From CADEEN01 sp963783785 (GTDB taxonomy: Bacteria > Pseudomonadota > Gammaproteobacteria > Burkholderiales > Burkholderiaceae_C): a stretch of DNA of 64,000 nucleotides. The position numbers and the translations under genes were made by a program. The DNA lies in NCBI GenBank assembly GCA_963783785.1, contig CAWAOQ010000001.1, forward strand, positions 397,586-461,585. Reading direction: 5' to 3'. The notes under the pieces were generated by a model. The model saw only the letters and a list, made by a program, of their open reading frames with translations. It was not told where the DNA came from and did not search any database. This document shows, piece by piece, positions 50,040-59,745 of this stretch. The stretch's first letter is position 1. Every line of letters begins with the position of its first letter.

Positions 50040-51320
50040 ATGATGCACAGACGACACCTGCTGCAAGGCAGCGGCGCATTCGGCCTGCTGGCGCTGGCCG
50101 GTTGCGCCAACATCGGCAGCGGCCCACCGAGCAAGGCCCGCGTGCTGGTTGTCGGCGGCGGCTACGGCGGCGCCACGGCGGCCAAGTACGTGCGCCTGTT
50201 TTCCGACCAGAAGATCGACGTCACGCTGGTCGAGCCGAACGACGCATTCGTCTCCTGCCCGGTCAGCAACCTCGTGCTCGGCGGCAGCAAGACCATCGCC
50301 GACATCACGACGCCGTACACCGCGTTGGCGAAGAACCACGGCGTGCGCGTGATCAAGGACACGGTCGCCAGCATCGACCCGGTGAAGAAGGTGGCGGTGC
50401 TGGCGTCGGGCCCGACCATCGCCTACGACAAGCTGATCCTGTCGCCCGGCATCGACCTGATGTGGGACAGCATCGCCGGTTCGCGCGCCGCCAACAGCGA
50501 GGGCCGTGTCCTGCAGGCCTGGAAGGCCGGGCCGGAGACGGTGGCGTTGCGGCGCCAGCTCGAGGCCATGCCCGACGGGGGCGTCTACGCGATCACCATC
50601 CCCGAAGCGCCGTACCGCTGCCCGCCGGGGCCCTACGAGCGGGCCTGCCAGGTGGCGAGCTACTTCAAGGCGGCCAAGCCCAGAAGCAAGGTGCTGATCC
50701 TCGACGCCAACCAGGACGTGACGAGCAAGGGCCCGCTGTTCAAGAAGGTGTGGGCCGAGCAGTACAAGGGCATCGTCGAGTACCGCGGCCAGCACAAGGC
50801 GACCGCGGTCGATGCGAAGACCGGCACCATCAAGTTCGAGATCCAGGACGACGTCAAGGCCGACGTGCTCAACGTGCTGCCGACGATGCGTGCCGGCCTG
50901 ATCGCGGTGCAGACCGGGCTGGCCAACGCCAACGCGCGCTGGTGCAACGTCAACTACCTGAACTTCGAGAGCACGGCGGCCAAGGACATCCACGTGCTCG
51001 GCGACTCGATCCAGATCGCGCCCGGCATGCCCAAGAGCGGGCACATGGCCAACAGCCACGGCAAGGTGGTGGCGGCGGCGATCGTGGCCGAGCTCGCCGG
51101 CTGGGAGGTCAACCCGGCGCCGATGCTGACCAACACCTGCTACAGCTTCACCGACGCCCGCAACGTGATCCACGTCGCCAGCGTGCACGAGTACGTGGCG
51201 GCCGAGAAGACCTTCAAGACGGTGGCCGGCTCCGGCGGCGTGTCGGCGGGGCCGACCGAACAGGAGGGCGCTTATGCCTGGAACTGGGCGCGCACGATCT
51301 GGGCCGACACGCTGATCTGA
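50040..51320 (+). CDS. Flavocytochrome c sulfide dehydrogenase, flavoprotein subunit
   Basis: 426 residues from the ATG at 50040, with AAGGGG upstream. A twin-arginine-like leader (HRRHLLQGSGAFGLLALAGC) precedes the FAD Rossmann motif KARVLVVGGGYGGATAAKYV. The two cysteines expected for the redox-active disulfide lie in FVSCPVSNLVLGG and ACQVASYFKAAKP (or the preceding YRCPPGPYE). The C-terminal FCSD-type flavin-binding region closes the protein, with NTCYSFTDARNVIHVASVHE. With the preceding cytochrome it would oxidise sulfide, or another reduced sulfur compound, and pass electrons to cytochrome c. No other sox genes are in the window. Confidence 0.88.
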   Translation: MMHRRHLLQGSGAFGLLALAGCANIGSGPPSKARVLVVGGGYGGATAAKYVRLFSDQKIDVTLVEPNDAFVSCPVSNLVLGGSKTIADITTPYTALAKNHGVRVIKDTVASIDPVKKVAVLASGPTIAYDKLILSPGIDLMWDSIAGSRAANSEGRVLQAWKAGPETVALRRQLEAMPDGGVYAITIPEAPYRCPPGPYERACQVASYFKAAKPRSKVLILDANQDVTSKGPLFKKVWAEQYKGIVEYRGQHKATAVDAKTGTIKFEIQDDVKADVLNVLPTMRAGLIAVQTGLANANARWCNVNYLNFESTAAKDIHVLGDSIQIAPGMPKSGHMANSHGKVVAAAIVAELAGWEVNPAPMLTNTCYSFTDARNVIHVASVHEYVAAEKTFKTVAGSGGVSAGPTEQEGAYAWNWARTIWADTLI

Positions 51321-51335
51321 CGCTCCGGGCCCGGT

Positions 51336-51761
51336 CTAGCCCTGGCCCATCACGGCCGCGGTGGCCACCAGTTCGTCGAACAGCGCCACGGAGACCTTGC
51401 CGCTGACGGCGTAGGGGTCGAGCTTGGCGCACTCTGAATACTTCAGCAGCAGCGCCGGGTTCAGCCGCGCCATGTTGACCTGTCCCATCGACCAGCCGGC
51501 GAAGCGCCGTTCGGCGATCTCTTCGTAGTTGAGCAGCACCACGTCGGTGTGGCGCGGATCGGCCACGATGCCGTTGTAGACCTTGTTGACCGAGCTGCGC
51601 CCGCCCTCGAGCACCTGCATGAAGATGCCTTCGGAGTAGCAAAGCACGCCGGTGATGCCGGCTTTCGGGTTGTTGGCCCTGCTCTGCTTCAGGATCGCGA
51701 GCAGTTCTTCCTGGTCGACGGCACGGGCCGCACGGCTGGCATACATCAAGCGAACCAACAC
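51336..51761 (-). CDS. BLUF-domain blue-light sensor
   Basis: 141 residues from a GTG at 51761 with GGAGG 6 bases before it. The BLUF flavin site is intact: Y7 (VRLMYASR), N31 (ANNPKAGITG) and Q49 (GIFMQVLEG), with the spacing of 24 and 42 residues known from AppA-type BLUF domains, and a WSMGQVNM segment near the end of the fold. The protein is little more than the single domain, so it must signal through a partner. It begins 2 bp after the folE stop and is surely cotranscribed with it. The flavin is expected to be FAD. Confidence 0.92.
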   Translation of the reverse strand: MLVRLMYASRAARAVDQEELLAILKQSRANNPKAGITGVLCYSEGIFMQVLEGGRSSVNKVYNGIVADPRHTDVVLLNYEEIAERRFAGWSMGQVNMARLNPALLLKYSECAKLDPYAVSGKVSVALFDELVATAAVMGQG

Positions 51762-51763
51762 AG

Positions 51764-52495
51764 TCAACCTCCGTTCTTCTTCGAAAGCAGCGAGAGGAAT
51801 TCGCGCCGCAGGTTGGGGTCCTTCAGGAAGGCGCCGCGCATCACCGAATTGGTCATCGCCGATTCGTCGTCCTTGACGCCGCGCCAGTGCATGCAGAAGT
51901 GGTCGGCCTCCATCACGATGGCCAGCCCGTCGGGCTTGACGCGCTGCTGCAGCTCGTCGGCCAGCATGATCACCGCCTCCTCCTGGATCTGCGGCCGGCT
52001 CATGATCCAGTCGCAGATGCGCGCGTACTTCGACAGCCCGATCAGGTTGGAGAACTCGTTGGGCATGATGCCGATCCAGACCTTGCCCAGGATCGGGCAC
52101 AGGTGGTGCGAGCAGGCGCTGCGCACCTTGATCGGGCCGACGATCATCAACTCGTTCAGGCGCGAGGCGTTCGGAAACTCGGTCACCGAAGGCATCTTCA
52201 CGTAGCGGCCGCGGAAGACCTCGTCGACGAACATCTTGGCCACCCGCTTGGCGGTGTCGTTGGTGTTGTGGTCGCTGTCGGTGTCGATCACCAGCGCCTT
52301 CAGGACGCCCTGCATGTGCGCCTGCACCTCGGCCTTGAGCTCCTCGATCTCGCCGTCGCGAACGAAGGCCGAGATGTTGTCGTTGGCGTGGTAGCGGCAG
52401 TCGGCGCCGACCAGGCGGTATCGGATGCGCTCGGACGCCGGCAGTTGCGCCAGGTCGTCCTCGCTGCGGAAGATGGGCATCGTCGGGCTGGACAT
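51764..52495 (-). CDS. folE: GTP cyclohydrolase I
   Basis: 243 residues. Type I signatures are plain: DTAKRVAKMFVDEVFRGRY, the zinc-binding VRSACSHHLCPILGKVWIGI, and LSKYARICDWIMSRPQIQEE, ending with GVKDDESAMTNSVMRGAF. The enzyme makes 7,8-dihydroneopterin triphosphate, the entry to folate and pterin synthesis. It is longer at the N-terminus than E. coli FolE (EDDLAQLPASERIRYRLVGA). The BLUF gene follows it in the same transcript, which suggests light-dependent control of pterin supply or of a pterin/flavin chromophore (inference). Confidence 0.93.
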   Translation of the reverse strand: MSSPTMPIFRSEDDLAQLPASERIRYRLVGADCRYHANDNISAFVRDGEIEELKAEVQAHMQGVLKALVIDTDSDHNTNDTAKRVAKMFVDEVFRGRYVKMPSVTEFPNASRLNELMIVGPIKVRSACSHHLCPILGKVWIGIMPNEFSNLIGLSKYARICDWIMSRPQIQEEAVIMLADELQQRVKPDGLAIVMEADHFCMHWRGVKDDESAMTNSVMRGAFLKDPNLRREFLSLLSKKNGG

Positions 52496-52570
52496 CGGGC
52501 CCTCCATGGCACGGCTGGGCTGGCGATTGTGCCGTGCCGGCAATGCCCGTGCAGGCCATAGACTGCTCGG

Positions 52571-53895
52571 GTGACCGCACCCGCCCCGACGCCCTCGATC
52601 GCGCTGTCACATCTGCTCGACCACACCGCGAACATGGTCCAGGGCGTGCGCGAGGGCCGTTCGCTGAGCGATTTGCTGCCGCGCGTGCCGGAAGCCGCAC
52701 GCGCCGGGACGCAGGCCCTGGCGTTCCAGGTGCTGCGGGCGCTCGGTGGCGCCGAGGCCGTGCGGGCGGTCGTCGCCCCGAAGGCGCCGCCGCCGGCGGT
52801 CGATGCGCTGCTGGTCAGCGCCATCGCCTTGCTGTGGCCGGCGCCGGCGGGCGAGCGGCCGCCGTACCCCGATCACACGCTGGTCGACCAGGCCGTGCAC
52901 GCGGCGCGCAAGCGCACGCCCGCGGCGGCGGGGTTCGTCAACGCGGTGCTGCGTCGCTTCGTGCGCGAGCGCGACGCGCTGGTCGAGGCCGCCGAGCCAG
53001 CAGCCGGCTGGGGCCTTCAATCATCCGCTGTGGTGGATCGAGCGCCTGAAGCGCGACTGGCCATCGCATTGGCAGGCGCTGTTGCGCGAGGCCAACCGCC
53101 ATCCCCCGATGACGTTGCGCGTCAATGCCCGCCGCAGCAGCGCGACCGCCTATGTGCAGCGCCTGGCCGCCCACGGCGTGGCGGCGCAGGCTTGCGGCAG
53201 CCACACCGTGGTGCTGGCCGAGCCCTGCCCCGTGACGCAGTTGCCGGGCTTTGCCGACGGCGAGGTGTCGGTGCAGGACGCGGCGGCTCAGCTCGCTGCG
53301 CCGCTGCTGCTCGGCGAGGCCGGTCTGCCGGCGGGCGCGAGGGTCTTGGACGCCTGCGCAGCCCCCGGCGGCAAGGCTGCGCACCTGCTCGAACTGGCCG
53401 ACCTGGACCTGCTGGCGCTCGACAGCGACCCGCAGCGCCTGGCGCGGGTCCAGCAGACGCTCGATCGCCTGCATCTGCACGCCACCGTGAAGGCCGGCGA
53501 CGCGCGCGATCCGGCCTCCTGGTGGGACGGTCGGCCGTTCGCTGCGATCCTGCTCGACGCCCCGTGCAGCGCCTCGGGCATCGTGCGCCGCCACCCCGAC
53601 ATCCGCTGGCTGCGCCGGCCGGGCGACATCGCTGCGCTGGCGCGCATCCAGGCCCAGACTGCTCGACGCGCTGTGGCCGCTGCTGGCCCCCGGTGGTCGT
53701 CTGGTCTACGCCACCTGCTCGGTGTTCAAGGCCGAGGGCCAGCAGCAGATCGACGCTTTTTTGCAACGCCTGGGCCCGGGCGGCGCCAGCCTCGACCCGG
53801 CGTCGCCGGGCCACCTGCTGCCCCTGCCGGACAATGCGATTGCAGGGCCCGCCATGCCTGACGGCTTCTACTACGCCCTGCTTCATAGACCCTGA
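52571..53895 (+). CDS. rsmB: 16S rRNA (cytosine-967-C5)-methyltransferase (two frameshifts)
   Basis: About 440 residues after removing one base from the run at 53010-53013 and one at 53658. The N-terminal NusB-like domain (ALAFQVLRALGGAEAVRAVV, GFVNAVLRRFVRERDAL) leads into FNHPLWWIERLKRDWPSHWQ and the Rossmann methyltransferase with GARVLDACAAPGGKAAHLLE, LLDAPCSASGIVRRHPDI and YATCSVFKAEGQQQIDAFL, which contain the two catalytic cysteines. It starts at a GTG divergent from folE. DUF4390, ntrY and ntrX follow in the same direction, the usual order in Burkholderiales. Confidence 0.93.
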
Positions 53896-53903
53896 GCGCC
53901 TCC

Positions 53904-54504
53904 ATGCCCTGTCTCGCCGCGGTGTGCCAGCTCAACGGGCACCGCGTGTCGCGGCACCCGTGGCGCGCGCTCGCGCTTGGCGCTGCTGCTGCTGCTGTCG
54001 GCACCGGCTCGTGCGCAAGGTGTCGAGGTGCTGGAACTGGTGGCCGTGCGCGACGAACAAGCGATCCGCGTTGACTACCAGCTTCGCGTGACGCTGCCGC
54101 CAGCCGTCGAAGAGGCCGCGCTGCGCGGCGTGCCGTTGCACTTCGAAGCCCAGGCCACGCTGTGGAATCCACGCTGGTACTGGCGCGACGAGCGCATCGC
54201 ACGCGTCGAGCGCGGTTGGCGACTGTCATACCAGCCGCTGACGACCAACTGGCGTGTCAGCCAGGGCGGCCTGGGCCAGAGTTTCCCCAGTCTGTCCGAG
54301 GCACTGGGCGCGATGACGCGCAGCGCGGGTTGGCGCATTGCCGATCCGCGTGACGCCGAGGCCGATGGTCGCCACTACATCGACTTCAGCTGGCGCCTGG
54401 ACACCAGCCAGCTGCCGCGGCCACTGCAGATCGGCCTGGGCGGCATCGGTGGTGCCGGCGAATGGGCGCTGGGCATCGAGCGCACCGTGAAGCTCGGTCC
54501 ATGA
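53904..54504 (+). CDS. DUF4390 domain-containing secreted protein (one frameshift)
   Basis: About 199 residues if one T at 53977-53978 is removed. The ATG at 53904 then gives RVSRHPWRALALALLLLLSA with an APARAQ cleavage site, a perfect signal peptide, joined to GVEVLELVAVRDEQAIRVDY and LSYQPLTTNWRVSQGGLGQS, which identify DUF4390. The function is unknown. It sits between rsmB and ntrY as in many betaproteobacteria, which suggests an envelope role tied to the NtrY sensor. Confidence 0.85.
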
Positions 54505-54642
54505 GAGCACCAAGTTCGACCGCCTCCGTGCAGGCCGAGCGCCGCGCCGCTCCCAGGCCGACCGGCATCCCGCGGGCCACGAAGGGACCCCTGCCGGGCG
54601 CTTCGGGAATCGCTCGACGCATGGGTCGGGCGTGGGGCCCCA

Positions 54643-56939
54643 ATGACCAAGTCGGCACGCTGGGGCTGGGTGGTGGCGCTGGTGGCCCTCACCGGCGTGG
54701 CGCTGGTGCTGGCCTTCGTGCTTGCGCTGACCAACGAGGTGCCCGGCTTCTACGAGCGCCAACTGGCCTGGCTGTTCTGGCTCAACCTCGCCGTCGCAGC
54801 CTTGCTCGCGCTGGTGGTGCTGCTGGCCGCGCTGCGGCTGGCGGTGCGCAGGCGCAAGGGCAAGTTCGGCACGGCGCTGCTGATCCGGCTGGCCGGCATC
54901 TTTGCGCTGGTCGGGGTGTTGCCCGGGGTGCTGATCTACACCGTCAGCTACCAGTTCGTGTCGCGCAGCATCGAGGTCTGGTTCGACGTCCGCGTCCAGG
55001 GCGCGCTCGATGCCGGCCTCAACCTCGGTCGTGGCACGCTCGAAGCGCTGGTCACCGACCTGGGCGCCAAGACGCGGGTCGCCGCCGACCGCCTCGGCGA
55101 GACGCGTGGCGCGCCACCCCCGCTGGCGCTGGAGCGGTTGCGCGAGCAGCTGGCCGCGCAGGACGTGGCACTGGTCGGCGCCGGGCGGGCAGATCCTGCT
55201 CGCCGCCAGCGGCGGCGCCGGCGCCGGCTCGATGATGCCCGAGCGGCCGAGCGCTGCGATGCTGCGCCAGGCGCGCGTCCAACGGGTGGTCAGCCAGATC
55301 GAGGGCCTGGACGACGAACTCGCGCCAGGCGCGGTGCCGCGGGCGCGCGTGCGGGCGTTGGCTCGGCTGCCATCGTCCGATATCCAGCTTGGCAGCGAAG
55401 AGCGTTTCCTGCTGGTCGCCCTGCCGGTGCCGACCGCCGTAGCCACCAACGCGCTGGCGGTGCAGAGCGCCTATCGCGAGTACCAGCAGCGTGCGCTGGC
55501 CCGCGATGGGTTGCGCAAGATGTACATCGGCACGCTGACGCTGGCGCTGATCCTGGCGGTTTTCGGTGCCGTGCTGCTGGCGGCGGTGCTGGGCACGCAG
55601 CTGGCGCGGCCGCTGCTGCTGCTGGCCGAAGGGGTCAAGCAAGTCGCCGCCGGCGACCTGACGGCCAAGCCGGTGTCGACCTCGCGCGACGAGATCGGCG
55701 GCCTGACGCGCAGCTTTGCCGCGATGACCGAGCAGCTCGGCCATGCGCGCGAGCAGGTGCAGCGTGGCGTGGCGCAGCTGGAGAGCGCGAGAACCCATCT
55801 GCAAACCATCCTCGACAGCCTGACCGCCGGAGTGATCGTGTTCGACAGCCAGCGCCGCATCGACACCGTCAACCCGGGCGCCACGCGCATCCTGAAGCTG
55901 CCGCTGGCCTCCTACCGCGGGCGCACGCTGGCCGACATCGCCGGTCTCGAAGCCTTTGCGGTGGCGGTGTGGCAGCGCTTCGAACTGCACCGCGCCAGCC
56001 CCGAGGCCGGCGAGCGCGACCACTGGCAGGACTCGTTCGAGTTGCAGTTGCCGGGTGGCAAGACCAACGATGGCGGCGACGCGCTGACCTTGCTGCTGCG
56101 CGGGGCCACGCTGCCGCACGACGCGCGGCTGCTGGTCTTCGACGACATCAGCGAGGTGGTCTCGGCGCAGCGCTCGGCCGCCTGGAGCGAGGTCGCGCGC
56201 CGGCTGGCGCACGAGATCAAGAACCCGCTGACGCCGATCCAGCTCTCGGCCGAGCGTCTGCAGCACAAGCTCGAGGCCAAGCTGCAGGGCGACGACGCCA
56301 GCCTGCTGAACCGTTCGGTGGCGACCATCGTCTCGCAAGTGCAGGCCATGAAGCAACTGGTCAACGAATTTCGCGACTACGCGCGCCTGCCGGCAGCCAA
56401 GCTCGCGCCGCTCGACCTCAATGCGCTGGTGGCCGAGGTGTTGGCGCTGTACGGCCAGGCCATCGAGGACGGTCGGCTGGCAGCCGCCTGTGCGAGCGAC
56501 CTGCCGTGGGTCATCGGCGATGCCACCCAGTTGCGCCAGGTCATCCACAACCTGGTGCAGAACGGCCTCGATGCGGTGGCCGGTCAGGCCGATGGCCGGG
56601 TGCAGGTGAGCACCGAGCCAGTGCGAAATGAACTGGGCGAAATGCGTGCGGTGCGCCTGACAGTGCACGACAATGGCCCCGGCTTCGCCGACAAGGTGTT
56701 GAAGCGCGCGTTCGAGCCCTACGTCACCACCAAGAGCAAGGGCACCGGGCTCGGCTTGGCCGTCGTCAAGAAGATCGCCGACGAGCACGGTGCCCGCGTG
56801 CGGATCGGCAACCGGCGCGATGGCGCCTCGGCGCAGGAGCGCGGGCATCGCCAGGGGCGCGCAAGTTTCGCTATCATTTTCCAATCTCGCCGCTGCGCCG
56901 AGCGCCGACCTTACCCAGCCTGTTGCCCAGGCGCATTGA
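54643..56939 (+). CDS. ntrY: NtrY-type membrane sensor histidine kinase (two frameshifts)
   Basis: About 764 residues after removing one G at 55183-55185 and one at 56854-56857. Several N-terminal helices (WVVALVALTGVALVLAFVLA, LAWLFWLNLAVAALLALVVL and another) precede a periplasmic region, a further helix, a HAMP domain (LARPLLLLAEGVKQVAAGDL), a PAS domain (ILDSLTAGVIVFDSQRRIDT), and the kinase core with the phosphorylated His in RRLAHEIKNPLTPIQLSAER and the ATP-binding NLVQNGLDAV, DNGPGF and GTGLGLAVVKKIA. It is paired with ntrX 6 bp downstream. NtrYX systems respond to nitrogen or redox state and envelope signals. Confidence 0.93.
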
Positions 56940-56945
56940 GCTTCC

Positions 56946-57683
56946 ATGGCCACCATCCTTGTTGTTGACGACGAACTCGGCATCCGCGCGCTGCTCTCGG
57001 AAATCCTCACCGACGAAGGCCACTCGGTGGAACTGGCCGAGAACGCCGCGCAGGCCCGCGCAGTGCGCGAGCGCCTGCATCCCGAACTCGTGCTGCTCGA
57101 CATCTGGATGCCCGATGTCGACGGCATCTCGTTGTTGAAGGAGTGGGGTGCCAGCGGCCAGTTGACGATGCCGGTGATCATGATGAGTGGGCACGGCACC
57201 ATCGATACCGCCGTCGAAGCCACCAAGTTCGGGGCGATGGCCTTTCTCGAAAAGCCGATCACGCTGCAGAAGCTGCTGCGTGCGGTGGAGCAGGCACTGG
57301 CCAAGCCGGCGCCGCGCGTGGCCGGCGCGCCGCTGCAGGCCGCGCCGTCGCTCGGCGCCGGCGCGCCGCTGGCGCCCGCGCTGGCGGCGATGCGCCCCGA
57401 CCTCGGCTACATGCACGACGCTGCGCCTGCGCTGGTCGGGCACGTGCACCTGGCGGCCGCGGCGGTCGGGCCGCAGAGCGAGCAGAGCTTCGAACTCGAC
57501 CGCCCGCTGCGCGAGGCGCGCGACGCGTTCGAGAAGAGCTACTTCGAGTTCCACCTGGCCAAGGAGAACGGCTCGATGACCCGCGTGGCCGAGAAGACCG
57601 GCCTCGAGCGCACCCACCTCTACCGCAAGCTGAAGCAACTCGGTGTCGACCTCACGCGCAACAAGCGGGGCGGGGGCGCCTGA
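56946..57683 (+). CDS. ntrX: NtrX-type response regulator lacking the AAA+ domain
   Basis: 245 residues. The receiver domain has the acidic pair in ILVVDDELGIRALLSEIL, the phosphoacceptor Asp in VLLDIWMPDVDGISLL, and the Lys in FLEKPITLQKLL. A Pro- and Ala-rich linker follows, then a Fis-type helix-turn-helix (MTRVAEKTGLERTHLYRKLK). The sigma-54-interacting AAA+ ATPase of classical NtrX is absent, so it cannot activate sigma-54 promoters in the usual way. It is the partner of NtrY and ends 30 bp before the tRNA gene. Confidence 0.92.
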   Translation: MATILVVDDELGIRALLSEILTDEGHSVELAENAAQARAVRERLHPELVLLDIWMPDVDGISLLKEWGASGQLTMPVIMMSGHGTIDTAVEATKFGAMAFLEKPITLQKLLRAVEQALAKPAPRVAGAPLQAAPSLGAGAPLAPALAAMRPDLGYMHDAAPALVGHVHLAAAAVGPQSEQSFELDRPLREARDAFEKSYFEFHLAKENGSMTRVAEKTGLERTHLYRKLKQLGVDLTRNKRGGGA

Positions 57684-57693
57684 GCCGCGTCGC

Positions 57694-57699
57694 TATAAT
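57694..57699 (+). promoter_or_regulatory. -10 element of tRNA-Phe
   Basis: A consensus TATAAT lies 14 bases before the tRNA 5' end. The -35 region falls in the ntrX 3' end and is not a good match. Confidence 0.7.
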
Positions 57700-57713
57700 T
57701 CGCGTCCCTTTCA

Positions 57714-57789
57714 GGCCAAGTAGCTCAGTTGGTAGAGCAGCGGATTGAAAATCCGCGTGTCGGTGGTTCGATTCCGCCCTTGGCCACCA
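57714..57789 (+). tRNA. tRNA-Phe (GAA)
   Basis: 76 bases including an encoded CCA end. The acceptor stem GGCCAAG pairs with CTTGGCC, the D arm is AGCTCAGTTGGTAGAGC, the anticodon loop TTGAAAA carries GAA, and the T arm has GGTTCGATTCC. The last 45 bases are repeated exactly at 62449-62493, which marks this gene as the integration site of the downstream element. The tRNA is intact. Confidence 0.98.
57745..57789 (+). repeat. attL: 45 bp repeat within tRNA-Phe
   Basis: This copy covers the anticodon loop to the CCA end of the tRNA and is identical to 62449-62493. It is the usual kind of crossover site for a tyrosine integrase that targets a tRNA 3' half. Confidence 0.95.
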
Positions 57790-57797
57790 ATCAAATC

Positions 57798-57827
57798 AAC
57801 GGCTTGGACGATGCGTCCAGGCCGTTT
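57798..57827 (+). terminator. Hairpin just after tRNA-Phe, carried by the element
   Basis: A 12 bp stem with one G-T pair (AACGGCTTGGAC at 57798-57809 with 57815-57826) and a 5-base loop lies 8 bp after the tRNA. Only a short T run follows. It may replace the tRNA's original terminator, which now lies beyond the right repeat. Confidence 0.5.
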
Positions 57828-58044
57828 GACTCTGTGGCAGGCGCCTGGACCTGCAGCCAAGCCGCTGGGTCGTATCCCCCCTTCAGCAGCCATGCGTCGG
57901 GGACCCGCGCCACGCGCGCCTCGCCGCGCATCTTTGTCGGTGTAGCTGCAGCGTAACGGTCAGCGCCAAGTCTTGCTTTGCCAGGTACCCTTGCCGACCT
58001 CGCACACGACGACAGGCGTGCGGACGAAGTTCGTTCAAAGGCCT

Positions 58045-58535
58045 CTACTTGCATGATCCGGGCAGGTACCCCTTGTCCATTGGCGCACCGCCACCGTTGC
58101 TGCACCTGAACGTGAAGACCTGAATTGAGAGGGTATGTCCGTAGTTGCGAGTGGCGTCGTCGCATCCTTGTACGGCGTCAACGTGATGGTCTTGTTCGCT
58201 GCTGCGCCAAGATCCGTCAGCATTGGACGTGGTGACGATGATGACGCCCAAGGCATCTGTCGACACTGACTGTACATACTTCGTCGCAGCTGTTGCTGCG
58301 CCGGAGGTTGTTCGCAGCCCCAATTTCCTGCAGCAAACGATGCCGATGTCGCCGCTGTCTGCCACTGTTCTGCAATGGCGGTGCGACATTGCCCAGTTTG
58401 CAGGACGGCTTCCGACACCTTTGCCTTGATTGTGTACGTCTGGTACGCCGGCAGCGCAAGAGCGGCCAAGATTCCGATGATCGCTACGACGATCATCAAC
58501 TCGATCAAGGTGAACCCGCGTTGTGTGCGCCGCAT
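58045..58535 (-). pseudogene. Type IV pilin (PilA/PilE-like), multiply frameshifted
   Basis: The first 55 residues are a perfect pilin start: a short basic leader RRTQRG, then FTLIELMIVVAIIGILAALA with the prepilin-peptidase site G|FTLIE, and YQTYTIKAKVSEAVLQTGQC. After that at least three frame changes are needed to follow the globular domain through GAATAATKYVQSVSTDALGV, NKTITLTPYKDATTPLA and FTFRCSNGGGAPMDKGYLPG to the stop at 58045. It lies inside the repeat-bounded element, between attL and the integrase, and has lower G+C than chromosomal genes. It could be a decayed or error-ridden copy. Confidence 0.8.
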
Positions 58536-58688
58536 GTCGTCAGTCTCCAAGGTCGCCCAGACATGGGCGACGTTCAATTGCCAATGCTAGGTAGTTCTGG
58601 TTGCGCAGACATCCCCGACTCGAAGGTCAGATGTAGGAACCTGTGACCACGTGGCGCCGACGCGCCAATAGGCTGTTGCAGAGAAAGG

Positions 58689-59745
58689 TCAGGTAGTCGG
58701 CTTGTCGGCGGAGGTGCCCCCTCTTTCTTGGGTTGCCTCGCCTGCGAAGGCGTCAAGGCGATGCGCCGCGTCCTGCAGAGCCTCAGAGGCAAAGTGGGCG
58801 TATCGCTCGACCATTGCACCGGTCGTCCAGCCGCCCAGGCGTTGCAGCTCGTGCGTTGGGGTCCCTGCCTGGCGGTGCCAGGTCGCAAAGGTGTGGCGCA
58901 GGTCGTGCCACCGGAAATTCTCGATGCCGGCGCGGATCGAGGGCGGCCTGCCAGGCGCGCGTACTGACGCTGGCCACCGGTGCGCCTCGGTAGGTGAACA
59001 CCGACTTAGGGGTGCTTGCCAACCTGCGTGCACAGCACCGACATTGCCATGTCGTTAAGCGGCACGGAGTGCGGCCTGCCGTTCTTGTGCTTTTCGCCGG
59101 GGATCCAGACGTGCCGACGCTCGATATCGACATAGGACCATTCCAGTCCCTTGACGTTCGCCAGCACGCAGGCCGGTAGCAACGGAGAACGTTGCCATGT
59201 CGGCGAGGTGATTCGGCAACTCGGACAGGAGGCGCTGAAACTCAGCACGAGTCAGCGAACGGACGCGGCCCTCCGGCCTCCCGAAACAGGTTGAACTTCG
59301 GCACACGTTCGGTCCACTCCCACTCGTCGCATGCGCGTCTGAGGATCGAGCGAATCAAGGCGAGGTAGCGGTTTGTCGTGCCTCGCCGTGGCGATCTTCT
59401 CGCGGTCGAACTTGATGCGGTCGATCAGCGTCCGGTCGATATCGTCGAGATGTTTGCCTCCGAGGTAGTCATCGAGCCAACGAAGCTTCGCCTGTTATCG
59501 CCGTGTGTGGCCCTTGTGCTTGGTTTCCAAAAGCCAGCGCAACGACCGCGTCCTCCCAGGTCGTGGCGAGGCTTTACGCCGAGCCGGTCTTGCTCCCATC
59601 GTGTGTGGGCGAGGCGGTCATGGACCTCTTGGGCTTCGCGCTTGTCGGTAGTCCCAGTGCTTTGCTGTAGAGGCTTCGATTCGCCGCGGATGGCCGAGAG
59701 CTTGATCCACCAGTACGGTGAGTCCTTGCGTTTGTAGAGCGACAT
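58689..59745 (-). pseudogene. Tyrosine site-specific recombinase (integrase), multiply frameshifted
   Basis: The start MSLYKRKDSPYWWIKLSA is typical of integrases of small betaproteobacterial elements. Further pieces in other frames read RIKFDREKIATARHDK, LTRAEFQRLLSELPNHLADM, the first catalytic Arg in TGLRAGE, GLEWSYVDIERRHVWIPG, the HxLRHTFATWHRQAG motif with HDLRH, and the nucleophile Tyr in MVERYAHFASEAL. The catalytic set R-H-R-Y is recoverable, but at least five frame changes are needed over 1.06 kb. The integrase would recombine the tRNA-Phe repeats. It lies directly downstream of an excisionase-like gene on the same strand. Confidence 0.85.
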
